From Paenarthrobacter sp. DKR-5 (lineage in GTDB: Bacteria; Actinomycetota; Actinomycetes; Actinomycetales; Micrococcaceae): a stretch of DNA of 64,000 nucleotides. Location of the stretch: the NCBI RefSeq assembly GCF_018531425.1, contig NZ_JAHBOI010000003.1, positions 434,001 to 498,000 of the forward strand, written 5' to 3'. The position numbers were made by a program, and so were the translations under genes. Below, piece by piece: positions 52,447-59,364 of this stretch (its first letter is position 1; every line of letters starts with the position of its first letter). The notes beneath the pieces are model-generated. The model had not been told where the DNA came from. It did not search any database and saw only the letters and a list, made by a program, of their open reading frames with translations.

Positions 52447-52485
52447 AACCGCAGGTCAGAGGCACAATGCCCCTGGCCTGCGGTT
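52447..52485 (+). terminator. Terminator after the CAT-anticodon tRNA
   Basis: A 17-bp stem with one mismatch (52447-52463 with 52469-52485; core CCGCAGG/CCTGCGG) encloses loop ACAAT and ends in TTGTTTCGTT. Confidence 0.85.
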
Positions 52486-52498
52486 GTTTCGTTGGCAC

Positions 52499-52519
52499 GG
52501 ACCCAACGTTTACCCAACG
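52499..52519. repeat. 21-nt repeat, left copy (inverted partner at 58252)
   Basis: The sequence contains two direct ACCCAACG octamers separated by TTT, preceded by GG. Its exact reverse complement occurs at 58252-58272. It lies about 60 nt inside the tRNA end, where arm-type integrase or excisionase sites are usually placed. Confidence 0.9.
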
Positions 52520-52567
52520 AAATCAAATCGATAAGCGACGCGGACGGCTCAAGAGAGTGTTAGCTTC

Positions 52568-53068
52568 TCAAACGTGTGCGAATACGGAGTGCCAAGACGG
52601 GACTCCCAGATCACACGGCCGCTGGAATGGGACCCGCAAGGGCATCACAGGAAGCCCGTTATTCGCCGCCCGCAGACTTTGCGACAGGTCGACCCAACTT
52701 TCGAGAAGGTCGAAGTCGTACGACACCAAGCTCGGAATAGTCCCCGCTTCCTCCACGCGGCTTCCCCCCAGGAAATCCACCACGAAGACAACCTTCTCAG
52801 CGTCGTCTGAACCCTTGTTCCTCATCTTCAGGACCTTTTTCGTTCGATCCCATTCGAGGCCCCAGACGACATCGTGGCGCTCGATCTGGCGTTGCTCGAC
52901 CCGTTCCGCGATGTCCGATGAACGGGCAGCCTCTTCCGCCGAACGCCTGGCCGCCTCGGACGACGCCTCCGCATGCCTGTTGGCAGTACCCGCGCGCCTC
53001 CACATCAGAAAGCTGAAGATGGATGCCGCGACAGCCACCGCGATAGCCACCCAATCCGAGCTAGACAT
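52568..53068 (-). CDS. Small single-pass membrane protein of the integrase operon
   Basis: This 166-aa protein has one N-terminal transmembrane helix (DWVAIAVAVAASIFSFLMW), then an Ala/Glu/Arg-rich probable coiled coil (about 25-65) and a cytoplasmic beta-rich domain (HDVVWGLEWDRTKKVLKMRNKG). It is not recognised. The ATG at 53068 has AAGGAG 5-6 nt upstream; it overlaps the integrase gene by 8 nt, so it is coupled to it. Base composition is lower in GC than the chromosome. Expressed with repressor and integrase, it could act in exclusion of other phages or lysogenic conversion; this is inference. Confidence 0.75.
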   Translation of the reverse strand: MSSSDWVAIAVAVAASIFSFLMWRRAGTANRHAEASSEAARRSAEEAARSSDIAERVEQRQIERHDVVWGLEWDRTKKVLKMRNKGSDDAEKVVFVVDFLGGSRVEEAGTIPSLVSYDFDLLESWVDLSQSLRAANNGLPVMPLRVPFQRPCDLGVPSWHSVFAHV

Positions 53069-54263
53069 CAAGTCTCCTTCTCACCGCTTGATCGAGGACC
53101 TCCGCTACCTCCACATGCGTAGTTTTCCGTCCGTGGTAGCGGTCCTGAGTCATGGACACATTCGCATGCCCTAACTGATCCGCGCCCACACGGGCCGACA
53201 GCCCCTGCGCATCAATCATGGTCGCCACCGTCTTCCGGAACGTGTGGGACGTTACCCAGTCGAATCCGAGCCGGTCCCGCACCTTCCGCCACTGCTTCGA
53301 CACCGCCGACGGGTCCCGCAGCGACCCCGTAGACGACGGGAACACGGCGTTGTGCAGGTTCGGCACGGACTCGACCTGCCGGCGCAGCAGCATGGCCACA
53401 GCGAAACCGGGCAGGGGCAGGGTGCGTTCACCGGCCTCGCTCTTGAGGAAACCTTCACGGATCATGCCCTGGCCCTTGGTGCGGCCGACCTTCCCGCTGA
53501 TCGCCACCGTCTTGGCGTCGAGGTTGATGTCTTCCCACCGGATGCCCAGCACCTCGCTGATGCGGGCCCCGGTGCCGGCGAACATGGTGACGACGTCCGC
53601 GAGGTCAGCCTCCGCGCAGTACTCCGCCAGGGTGAGGCCGGGACGGACCTTGTTGCCCGGGTTGATCGGAATAGGGGAGTGGTGCACGGCGTCGAGAATG
53701 CCGCGGAGCTCGTCGACGGTGAGGGCGCGGGCTTTCTTCACGGGGGCGGTGCGCACATTGCCGACGTCGCGGACGGGGTTGTGTGTGATCGCGTCGTAGC
53801 GGACGGCGAGCCCGAACATGCCGGAGAGGATGACGCGGGCCGTAACAGCGACGGAGGGGCCGCTGTTGGCCGCCAGAGCCTTCAGGAACCCGTCGAGGCG
53901 CTGAGTGGTGGCTTCGCGGATTCTGAGCCCTCCCAGGCCCTTCACGACGTACCCGGCGACGTACTCGTACCTCTCGAATGTCCTGGGGGAGCGGCCTTCG
54001 GTGCGCAGGTGCCCCAAATAGGCGTCCCAGAGGGCGGTGAGCCTCGTGTTGGGGCTGAGGTCTTCGGTGGTGGGGGCGGTGCGTTCGGTGAGGGCGGCGA
54101 CGAGGTTTCGTTCGGCTGCGGCCCCGGTACGCCCCGACCGTTCGACCAGGCGGGTGATGCCGTCGAGGTCACGCACGCGGGCTTTCGCCACCCAAGCAGC
54201 GTTGCCCTGCTGTGTGCGGGTGATTTTCCCCCAGGAGCCGAGGGGCAGGGCCGGCCTAGGCAT
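53061..54263 (-). CDS. Tyrosine recombinase/integrase
   Basis: This 400-aa integrase has an N-terminal arm-binding region with RGDGxxx-like basic residues, a SAM-like core-binding domain (about 75-165) and a complete catalytic set: Arg234 (GTGARISEVLG), His340 and Arg343 (SHTFRK), His366 (QLGHANV) and Tyr376 (DRYHGR). The element should therefore be able to integrate and excise if other parts work. The ATG shares one base with the stop of the XRE gene upstream (TAATG). It lies close to the tRNA attachment site, as usual for tRNA-targeting integrases. Confidence 0.95.
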   Translation of the reverse strand: MPRPALPLGSWGKITRTQQGNAAWVAKARVRDLDGITRLVERSGRTGAAAERNLVAALTERTAPTTEDLSPNTRLTALWDAYLGHLRTEGRSPRTFERYEYVAGYVVKGLGGLRIREATTQRLDGFLKALAANSGPSVAVTARVILSGMFGLAVRYDAITHNPVRDVGNVRTAPVKKARALTVDELRGILDAVHHSPIPINPGNKVRPGLTLAEYCAEADLADVVTMFAGTGARISEVLGIRWEDINLDAKTVAISGKVGRTKGQGMIREGFLKSEAGERTLPLPGFAVAMLLRRQVESVPNLHNAVFPSSTGSLRDPSAVSKQWRKVRDRLGFDWVTSHTFRKTVATMIDAQGLSARVGADQLGHANVSMTQDRYHGRKTTHVEVAEVLDQAVRRRLDV

Positions 54264-54739
54264 TACCGGGCACCCTTCCTTGCGTCGCCTTCGCTCAGCT
54301 CGTGCGCTGAAGCTGGGACCTCATTTCCCATCTCATCAATATCAGCAGCAGTCGGTCCTAGCTGGGGCGTCAGGACGAGGTTGATATTTATCGCTCGGAG
54401 TTCCTGCCGCATCTGAGAGAGCGTACGGATGACCTGATCCGACATGTCATCTACGGCCTTGAGCCGGTTGATGACGTCCACCAGCGTGGCATTCAGATCG
54501 TCGACGGGCGTGGTCAGTAGCTGATCGATCGTAGACCCCAACGCCGACGCAAGTGCCGGTGCTTCGGTTAGCTTGACGGCGCGGTCTCCATTCTCAACGC
54601 GTGACAGTGTTCCTTGTGTCCACGGGACGCCGCGTGACCGGAGTGCTTGCGCCAGTTCTGACTGGCTCAAGCCTGTCTCCTCGCGCAGGCGGGCCACGGC
54701 TCGTCCAACTGCTCGGTTATTTTCTTGGTCCTCACTCAT
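54263..54739 (-). CDS. XRE-family repressor-like protein
   Basis: This 158-aa protein has an N-terminal helix-turn-helix (LREETGLSQSELAQALRSRG, then WTQGTLSRVENGDRAV, about 18-55) and a C-terminal helical region (about 75-125) that may dimerise. No LexA-type peptidase domain is present. It is the first gene of the leftward operon with integrase and faces the excisionase-like gene across an operator-rich gap, the position of an immunity repressor. Confidence 0.87.
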   Translation of the reverse strand: MSEDQENNRAVGRAVARLREETGLSQSELAQALRSRGVPWTQGTLSRVENGDRAVKLTEAPALASALGSTIDQLLTTPVDDLNATLVDVINRLKAVDDMSDQVIRTLSQMRQELRAININLVLTPQLGPTAADIDEMGNEVPASAHELSEGDARKGAR

Positions 54740-54751
54740 GCCATTGAAGAT

Positions 54752-54789
54752 ACAGCAATATGTAGTGGCGTACTATTGCGTATTGCTGT
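54752..54789. promoter_or_regulatory. Divergent operator region of the element switch
   Basis: ACAGCAATA (54752-54760) mirrors TATTGCTGT (54781-54789). A third hexamer TATTGC lies at 54774-54779 directly before the second arm. The 106-nt gap between divergent repressor and excisionase-like genes is AT-rich compared with flanks. These are probable XRE operators controlling both promoters. Confidence 0.6.
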
Positions 54790-54802
54790 TACTCTGTTTA
54801 CG

Positions 54803-54816
54803 GATGGAAGTCCATC
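54803..54816. promoter_or_regulatory. Short inverted repeat upstream of the excisionase-like gene
   Basis: GATGGA and TCCATC are separated by AG in the leader of the excisionase-like gene. It could be a second operator type or a small hairpin. Confidence 0.35.
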
Positions 54817-54845
54817 GTAAAACGAGATAGAGAAAGGCCCCTCCC

Positions 54846-55046
54846 ATGAGCGCTATCGACACACCGGAGCGTCACCTCACCCCCCAGGACCTGGCTGACC
54901 GCCTCGGCGTCCCTCTACAAACCGTCCGTCTCTGGCGGCACAAAGGCGTAGACCCGCAGGCCATGAAGCTCGGCCGGCACGTCCGCTACCGCCTTTCCGA
55001 CGTCCTCGCATGGGAGCAAGCAAAAGTCGAGGCAGGCAGCAAGTGA
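54846..55046 (+). CDS. Excisionase-like HTH protein
   Basis: This 66-aa protein is a single MerR/excisionase-type helix-turn-helix (LTPQDLADRLGVPLQTVRLWRHKG, then MKLGRHVRYRLSDVLAWEQAK). Proteins of this size next to an integrase commonly direct excision or act as early regulators. It starts the rightward operon; GAGAAAGG lies before the ATG. It is divergent from the repressor. Confidence 0.85.
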   Translation: MSAIDTPERHLTPQDLADRLGVPLQTVRLWRHKGVDPQAMKLGRHVRYRLSDVLAWEQAKVEAGSK

Positions 55047-55072
55047 CCCAGCACGCCCACTGTCCAGGCACG

Positions 55073-55102
55073 AAAAAGGGAGCCGGCACCACCCGACTCC
55101 CT
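55073..55102 (-). terminator. Leftward-facing terminator in the early region
   Basis: A hairpin (55077-55086 with 55093-55102, one mismatch) reads on the minus strand as AGGGAG...CTCCCT followed by TTTTT. It would stop transcription entering the switch region from the right, although no minus-strand gene lies there. Confidence 0.6.
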
Positions 55103-55144
55103 CAACACCAAACCCCCACCCACCAAAAGGAAAAGAGTCCAGTG

Positions 55145-55633
55145 ATGTCCACTGTAACCGACCACGTCTCGACCACCTACAGTGACCGCCCCAATCAGTT
55201 CCTCTTCCAGGACGACGGGCCCCGGCACCCCGACTGCGCGGAATTTTGCGTCTGCCACGCCGGCGACGAGTGTGTGGGTCCGCAGACCCTCACCGCCCCG
55301 GGAATCGAGGACGACGAGGGCGCCGCCCAACCCGACCATCTGGTCGTTTATCCGTTCCACCGCGAGGACATCGATCAGGGCGGAGTGTTCCTCGGCCCGG
55401 AACGCGGCGGCGACGGTCAGGCGGGCACCTATCTGACCGAGGCCGCGGCCTTGCAGCTCGCGGCCGACCTCCTCGCCGCGGTCGAGATCCGGCACGCCGA
55501 CGAAATCAGGGAAATCACAGTCGACTACGGTATCGACGTGTCGATCATCGACATGATCACGCTGTCACACAGCCTCCTCGACACCAGCATCCTCGCCCGC
55601 CGTATCCAGGCCGCCGGGGATGCAGACGAGTGA
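55145..55633 (+). CDS. Small Cys/His-containing protein (DUF6907-like)
   Basis: This 162-aa acidic protein has a Cys/His cluster (HPDCAEFCVCHAGDECVG) and a helical segment YLTEAAALQLAADLLAAVEI near the C-terminus. It resembles small actinobacterial proteins grouped as DUF6907, which occur often on mobile elements; this assignment is tentative. A GTG three nt before the ATG is an alternative start. Its stop overlaps the start of the primase-helicase gene (GTGA). Confidence 0.6.
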   Translation: MSTVTDHVSTTYSDRPNQFLFQDDGPRHPDCAEFCVCHAGDECVGPQTLTAPGIEDDEGAAQPDHLVVYPFHREDIDQGGVFLGPERGGDGQAGTYLTEAAALQLAADLLAAVEIRHADEIREITVDYGIDVSIIDMITLSHSLLDTSILARRIQAAGDADE

Positions 55634-57177
55634 ACACCGGCCCGTACTTCATGCAGCTGCCGGAAAAGCAGCGGGCACCATTCCTCAAAGAGTTTGGGCG
55701 GCGCGCAGGTGAATGGAAGCAAGACAACCCCGGCAAAAACATGCCCCCCGACGTGCGCACACACCTCGAAGCAGCTGCCACGGCTGCCACCAGCCCGGTA
55801 GATGCCGCCCCGACCCAACCCGCCACCGGCGCGGACACCACCGAACACCGCGGCCAGGCGCTCATAGCGACAACGCTCGTCCACAACTGGCCGGACAAGC
55901 TACGGCACGTTTACAACCTCGGCTGGCGCCACTGGGACGGGAAGCGCTGGGCGGCCGACGAACACGGCCACGCCAAAAGGGCCGTCCTCGAAACCATCCT
56001 CTCCGCGAAACACAAAGCCATCGATGACGACGACAAGGGGCTCATGCGAGACGCCGAACGCTGCGAAAGCGCCGCCGGCATCGCAGGCGTACTGGACATC
56101 GCAGCAGCGCTCCCGCCCTACGCCATCACCGTCGCCGACCTCGACGCCGACCCATACCTCCTCAACGTCGCCAACGGAACCCTCGACCTGCGCACAGGTG
56201 AACTCAGGCCTCACGACCCGGCGGACAACATCACCAAGCTCGCGGCGGCCGCTTACGACCCGGATGCGCCCTCAAAAACGTGGGATGCCTTCCTGGCCAG
56301 GAGCCTCCCCGACGAAGCCGTGAGGGGCTTCCTGCAACGCTTCATCGGGCAAGCCCTCGTCGGCCTCACCCTCGAACACCTCCTGGCCATCCTCACCGGC
56401 ACCGGCCGCAACGGCAAAAGCGTCCTCTGGGCCACAATCTCCGCCGCGCTCGGAGACTACGCCGCCATGGCAGAACCCGACCTGTTCATGCACCGCGAGA
56501 ACGCCCACCCAACCGGCGAAATGGACCTCCTCGGCCGCCGCCTCGTCGCTGTCTCCGAATCTGACCAAGGCCGCCGGCTAGCCGAAGCGACCGTCAAACG
56601 CCTCACAGGCGGTGACAAAATTCGTGCCCGGAAAATGCGGCAGGACTTTGTCGAGTTCACACCTTCGCATTCGGTCGCGCTCATCACGAACCACCTGCCC
56701 AAAGTCAGCGGCGACGACCCCGCCATTTGGGCTCGCATCCGCGTCGTCCCGTTCGGCGTCGTCATTCCCCGCGCCGAACGGGATCCCAAGCTGCCGGAGA
56801 AACTCCACCTCGAGCTCGACGCCGTCCTGACCTGGGCTGCTTGTGGCTGGAGGGAATACCAAGCGCACGGGCTGGCGGAGCCGGACGCGGTCATGGTGGC
56901 CACGGAGCACTACCAGGCGGACAGCGATGCGCTCGGCAGGTTCCTGGAGGAATGCTGCGAAACCGGGCCGGGCCTGTCAGCGCTCACCGAGGCCTTGCAC
57001 CGGGAATGGAGCACCTGGGCTTTCCAGGAAGGCGCCTCACCAATGGGCAAAAAAGCCTTCGGCGAGGCGCTTGAGGCGCGCGGATTCCCCGTGAAGCGAG
57101 GTACTGGCGGCATCCGATCGAGGCTCGGAATCACTCTGAAAACGCCGGCTTACGGCAACGGCTTGGACCAACAGTGA
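55630..57177 (+). CDS. P4-family phage/plasmid primase-helicase (D5-like)
   Basis: This 515-aa protein has a D5 N-terminal-like region (about 130-230: LNVANGTLDLRTGELRPHDPADNITKL) and an SF3 helicase domain with Walker A GTGRNGKS (257-264), Walker B-like LLGRRLVAVSES, and sensor/motif C VALITNHLPKVSGDDPAIWARIRVVPF. A C-terminal winged region follows. It lacks an evident N-terminal primase zinc domain. P4-type elements use such proteins for autonomous replication. The GTG start overlaps the preceding stop; AT-rich mirrored repeats follow. Confidence 0.92.
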   Translation: MNTGPYFMQLPEKQRAPFLKEFGRRAGEWKQDNPGKNMPPDVRTHLEAAATAATSPVDAAPTQPATGADTTEHRGQALIATTLVHNWPDKLRHVYNLGWRHWDGKRWAADEHGHAKRAVLETILSAKHKAIDDDDKGLMRDAERCESAAGIAGVLDIAAALPPYAITVADLDADPYLLNVANGTLDLRTGELRPHDPADNITKLAAAAYDPDAPSKTWDAFLARSLPDEAVRGFLQRFIGQALVGLTLEHLLAILTGTGRNGKSVLWATISAALGDYAAMAEPDLFMHRENAHPTGEMDLLGRRLVAVSESDQGRRLAEATVKRLTGGDKIRARKMRQDFVEFTPSHSVALITNHLPKVSGDDPAIWARIRVVPFGVVIPRAERDPKLPEKLHLELDAVLTWAACGWREYQAHGLAEPDAVMVATEHYQADSDALGRFLEECCETGPGLSALTEALHREWSTWAFQEGASPMGKKAFGEALEARGFPVKRGTGGIRSRLGITLKTPAYGNGLDQQ

Positions 57178-57260
57178 CGTTAGTGACCTGTTCAAGTGTT
57201 CCCCCTACGCACACACACATACGGGAGATAACACTTTCCCGCGTCACAAACGTCACTAAC
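57174..57260. repeat. Mirrored GTGAC/GTCAC pairs, candidate replication origin
   Basis: GTGAC occurs at 57174 and 57183; GTCAC occurs at 57243 and 57252, each pair 9 nt apart, giving mirror symmetry. Inside lie a second inverted pair, AAGTGTT (57194-57200) and AACACTT, and an ACACACACA run. The segment begins at the stop of the primase-helicase gene and is AT-rich for this element. An origin is a reasonable inference from position next to a P4-type primase. Confidence 0.5.
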
Positions 57261-57299
57261 CTCCAAAAACCCAACCCACCAACACACCTAGGACCCAAA

Positions 57300-57668
57300 A
57301 TGGCAGCCACCACCAATGCCACCAACACCCAAATCAGCTTCCTGACCGTCCCCATCAAAGTTCTCGACATCGCCGGCGAACGCCTCACCAAAAGAATTTA
57401 CTGGCAACTCGACTACGTCCCGGCCGAGAAATGGGAGCATTTCGAACCCATCGGCCGCGTCAACGGCATCGACACCGGACACTTCTTCTCGCTTTGCCTG
57501 GTCGGCCTCTGGAAACCCACCGGAGAGCTCTGCCGCCTACACCTCCACTCCACCCGCCATCCAATCCTCGGCAAGCCGGAAGACCCCAGCCACACCGACC
57601 CGATCCTCGCCGCCCTCTACGACGAGTACGCCCGCCTGCCCCTCATCATCCTCGGGAGCAACAAATGA
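57300..57668 (+). CDS. Hypothetical protein of the element
   Basis: This 122-aa protein is not recognised. It is mixed alpha/beta (IYWQLDYVPAEKWEHFEPIGRVNG; FFSLCLVGLWKPTGELCRLHLHSTRHP) with no membrane segment. The ATG at 57300 follows AGGA; a longer frame would run through the mirrored repeats. It ends in the start codon of the XRE gene (ATGA), so it belongs to the rightward operon. Confidence 0.65.
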   Translation: MAATTNATNTQISFLTVPIKVLDIAGERLTKRIYWQLDYVPAEKWEHFEPIGRVNGIDTGHFFSLCLVGLWKPTGELCRLHLHSTRHPILGKPEDPSHTDPILAALYDEYARLPLIILGSNK

Positions 57669-58261
57669 ACAACGAGGCGACCGGTCGATCGGCCGGCCCC
57701 GGTGGGCGTGCGGGCGTTACGCGACGCGACCGGCGCGGGGAGGTGGGCGACGTCGAGCGGGAGCGGCTGGCCGCTGGTTTCGGTGCTGAACTGTCCCGGC
57801 TGCGGGCTGCCGCCGGCCTCACGATTGACCGGGCCTCGGAGCTGGCCGGCTTGAACCGTCAGAGCCTGTCCCGACTCGAGCACGGGCGCACCCGTCCCAC
57901 CGTGGACAGCATCAACGCCCTCGCCGCCGTCCTGGACCCGGTCACGACCACGGTCAGCGTGGACAGGTTGAGGGCGTTGGCGGGTCCGAGCTTACGGACG
58001 CATCACCGTCGGCGGTCGCCGGCCCGGAAGGCGCTCACCGTGTCACAGGCGGAGTGGGCGTTGCGGTCCCTGCTCCGCACCCAGGAGGACAACCGCAGGG
58101 CCGCGAAGGGCCTGCCGGCGGCGTTGGTGGAGCGGGAGGCTGCGATCCTTGCACCACTGATCGAGCAGGCGCGGGAGGACTTGGCCAGGGCGGAGGCGCT
58201 CGCCGAGGTCGAGGTCACGGTCCGTCGCAACCGGGGTGAATCGGGTGAAAGCGTTGGGTAA
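57665..58261 (+). CDS. XRE-family regulator
   Basis: This 198-aa protein has a basic N-terminal tail, a canonical helix-turn-helix (LRAAAGLTIDRASELAGLNRQSLSRLEHGRTRPTVDSINALAAVL, about 45-95) and a helical C-terminal half. It is the second XRE protein of the element and the last gene of the rightward early operon. Its stop codon lies in the inverted 21-nt repeat. A late regulator or an additional repressor is likely. Confidence 0.85.
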   Translation: MNNEATGRSAGPGGRAGVTRRDRRGEVGDVERERLAAGFGAELSRLRAAAGLTIDRASELAGLNRQSLSRLEHGRTRPTVDSINALAAVLDPVTTTVSVDRLRALAGPSLRTHHRRRSPARKALTVSQAEWALRSLLRTQEDNRRAAKGLPAALVEREAAILAPLIEQAREDLARAEALAEVEVTVRRNRGESGESVG

Positions 58262-58272
58262 ACGTTGGGTCC
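58252..58272. repeat. 21-nt repeat, right copy (inverted partner at 52499)
   Basis: Two direct CGTTGGGT octamers separated by AAA and followed by CC make the exact reverse complement of 52499-52519. The copy overlaps the stop codon of the XRE gene. Confidence 0.9.
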
Positions 58273-58345
58273 TGTCGTCGCCCGGGCGCTCAGTGCCGCT
58301 GCTTTCCCAGTGCTGGCGCGGGAATGTCCGGGTTCGATCCATGGA

Positions 58346-58678
58346 ATGCGTGGTTATGAGTCAGTCCCAAGGGCCCTCGTGACCGGCGAGGATCGGGCGG
58401 CCGTGACCGGCGTCTTCATCGTCAGCAACCCTGCTCGCTTCGGCCTACCCGACACGTCAGGCGGGTGGGGGCTGGTTGATCTCGTCTGGCCTGCGTCGGG
58501 TACCCGGGCCACTGCGGCCGTGGACCGGGCGTTCACGGTCATGGTGAAGGAAGCTTACGACTTGGGCATGGAGGTCGATCTGCCGTCCAGGCACTTCCGG
58601 CTCATCCGGGGCGGCCACATCCTCGACTGGGAACGGGTGGACGACCCGGCCGCCTGGGCGGAGGTCAACCATGGTTGA
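58346..58678 (+). CDS. Hypothetical protein
   Basis: This protein of about 110 aa is not recognised (RAAVTGVFIVSNPARFGLPDTSGGWGLVDLVWPASG; AFTVMVKEAYDLGMEVDLPSRHF). The start is uncertain: ATG 58346 has no good ribosome-binding site, and a TTG at 58265 would add 27 residues. It overlaps the WhiB gene by 8 nt, which supports co-translation with it. Confidence 0.5.
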   Translation: MRGYESVPRALVTGEDRAAVTGVFIVSNPARFGLPDTSGGWGLVDLVWPASGTRATAAVDRAFTVMVKEAYDLGMEVDLPSRHFRLIRGGHILDWERVDDPAAWAEVNHG

Positions 58679-58973
58679 GCCGGAGCTGCTCGAACATGGA
58701 CGTGCCCCGTTGTCCATGCTGGGCGTCCCGCACCACGCCATGGCCGCGTGGCGGGCCCTGCTCGACGCACTGGAGGCGAACCCGGTCACCCCGTGCAGGA
58801 CCATGCTCACTCCGGAGCAGTGGTTCACCCCATCCAGGCCGCAACGCAAAGCAGCGGCCGCCGCGTGCGCAGGCTGCCCCGTGCTCCTCCAATGCCAGGC
58901 ATACGCGTACGCAGCCCCGGAGCGCACAGGGATCTGGGGCGGGATGCTGCCGGAGGAGCGCCGCAATGGCTGA
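58671..58973 (+). CDS. WhiB-family iron-sulfur transcription factor
   Basis: This 100-aa protein has the four cluster Cys of WhiB proteins (Cys42, Cys66, Cys69, Cys75 in ACAGCPVLLQC) and the turn motif GIWGG (87-91). WhiB proteins are restricted to actinobacteria and their phages and act with sigma factor to control genes. The C-terminal basic tail after GIWGG is very short, so DNA binding may be weak. Some phage WhiB proteins mimic host WhiB2 to interfere with it; that role here is only possible. Confidence 0.87.
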   Translation: MVEPELLEHGRAPLSMLGVPHHAMAAWRALLDALEANPVTPCRTMLTPEQWFTPSRPQRKAAAAACAGCPVLLQCQAYAYAAPERTGIWGGMLPEERRNG

Positions 58974-59364
58974 TCTGGTGCCCTTGGGCGCGCTCGTACG
59001 CGGACCGATCGCCCACGCGATGCTGCGCTCTCTCATGAGAGACCTAAACGCCCAGGCCCGGCTGAACGGTGCCCCGATCCCGGCCTGGGCGCTGCCCGTG
59101 TACCAGGCGCTGGAGGCTGCGTCGGGCGAGGCCGTGCTGAGACCTTCGACGGTCATGTCCGCTAGCGGACCTCCATTTGAGACTGTGAAGGTGTCAGGTG
59201 ACGACTGGGTTCCAGTTGCTGCTGCTGCCGCCCAAACCGGCCTGAGCGAGCGCCACATTCGGCGCCTCGCTCAGGCCGGCCAGGTACGCGCTGAGCGCTT
59301 CGGAGGACGCACCTGGCGCATAGACCTAAATTCACTTACCAACGTCCTTAGGAGGGCGGCATGA
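58966..59364 (+). CDS. HTH (MerR/excisionase-type) protein
   Basis: This 132-aa protein has an N-terminal helical part and a C-terminal helix-turn-helix (DDWVPVAAAAAQTGLSERHIRRLAQAGQVRAERFGGRTWRIDLNSL, about 80-125). It is similar in type to the small excisionase-like protein at 54846 but longer. It overlaps WhiB by 8 nt and the next gene by 4 nt (ATGA), placing it in a tight operon that leads to the tape-measure gene. Confidence 0.78.
   Translation: MADLVPLGALVRGPIAHAMLRSLMRDLNAQARLNGAPIPAWALPVYQALEAASGEAVLRPSTVMSASGPPFETVKVSGDDWVPVAAAAAQTGLSERHIRRLAQAGQVRAERFGGRTWRIDLNSLTNVLRRAA

Noticed and set aside
55246-55629. Longer N-terminus for the primase-helicase
   Set aside because: The upstream part is an Arg/Gly-rich shadow of the preceding gene; GTG 55630 overlaps that gene's stop in the style of the whole operon.
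58329-58340. GGGTTCGATCC, a T-loop-like string 58 nt past the right 21-nt repeat, considered as attR of a smaller element
   Set aside because: It matches the tRNA at 52369 at only about 9 of 11 positions and then diverges; a real attachment copy should be much longer and nearly identical.
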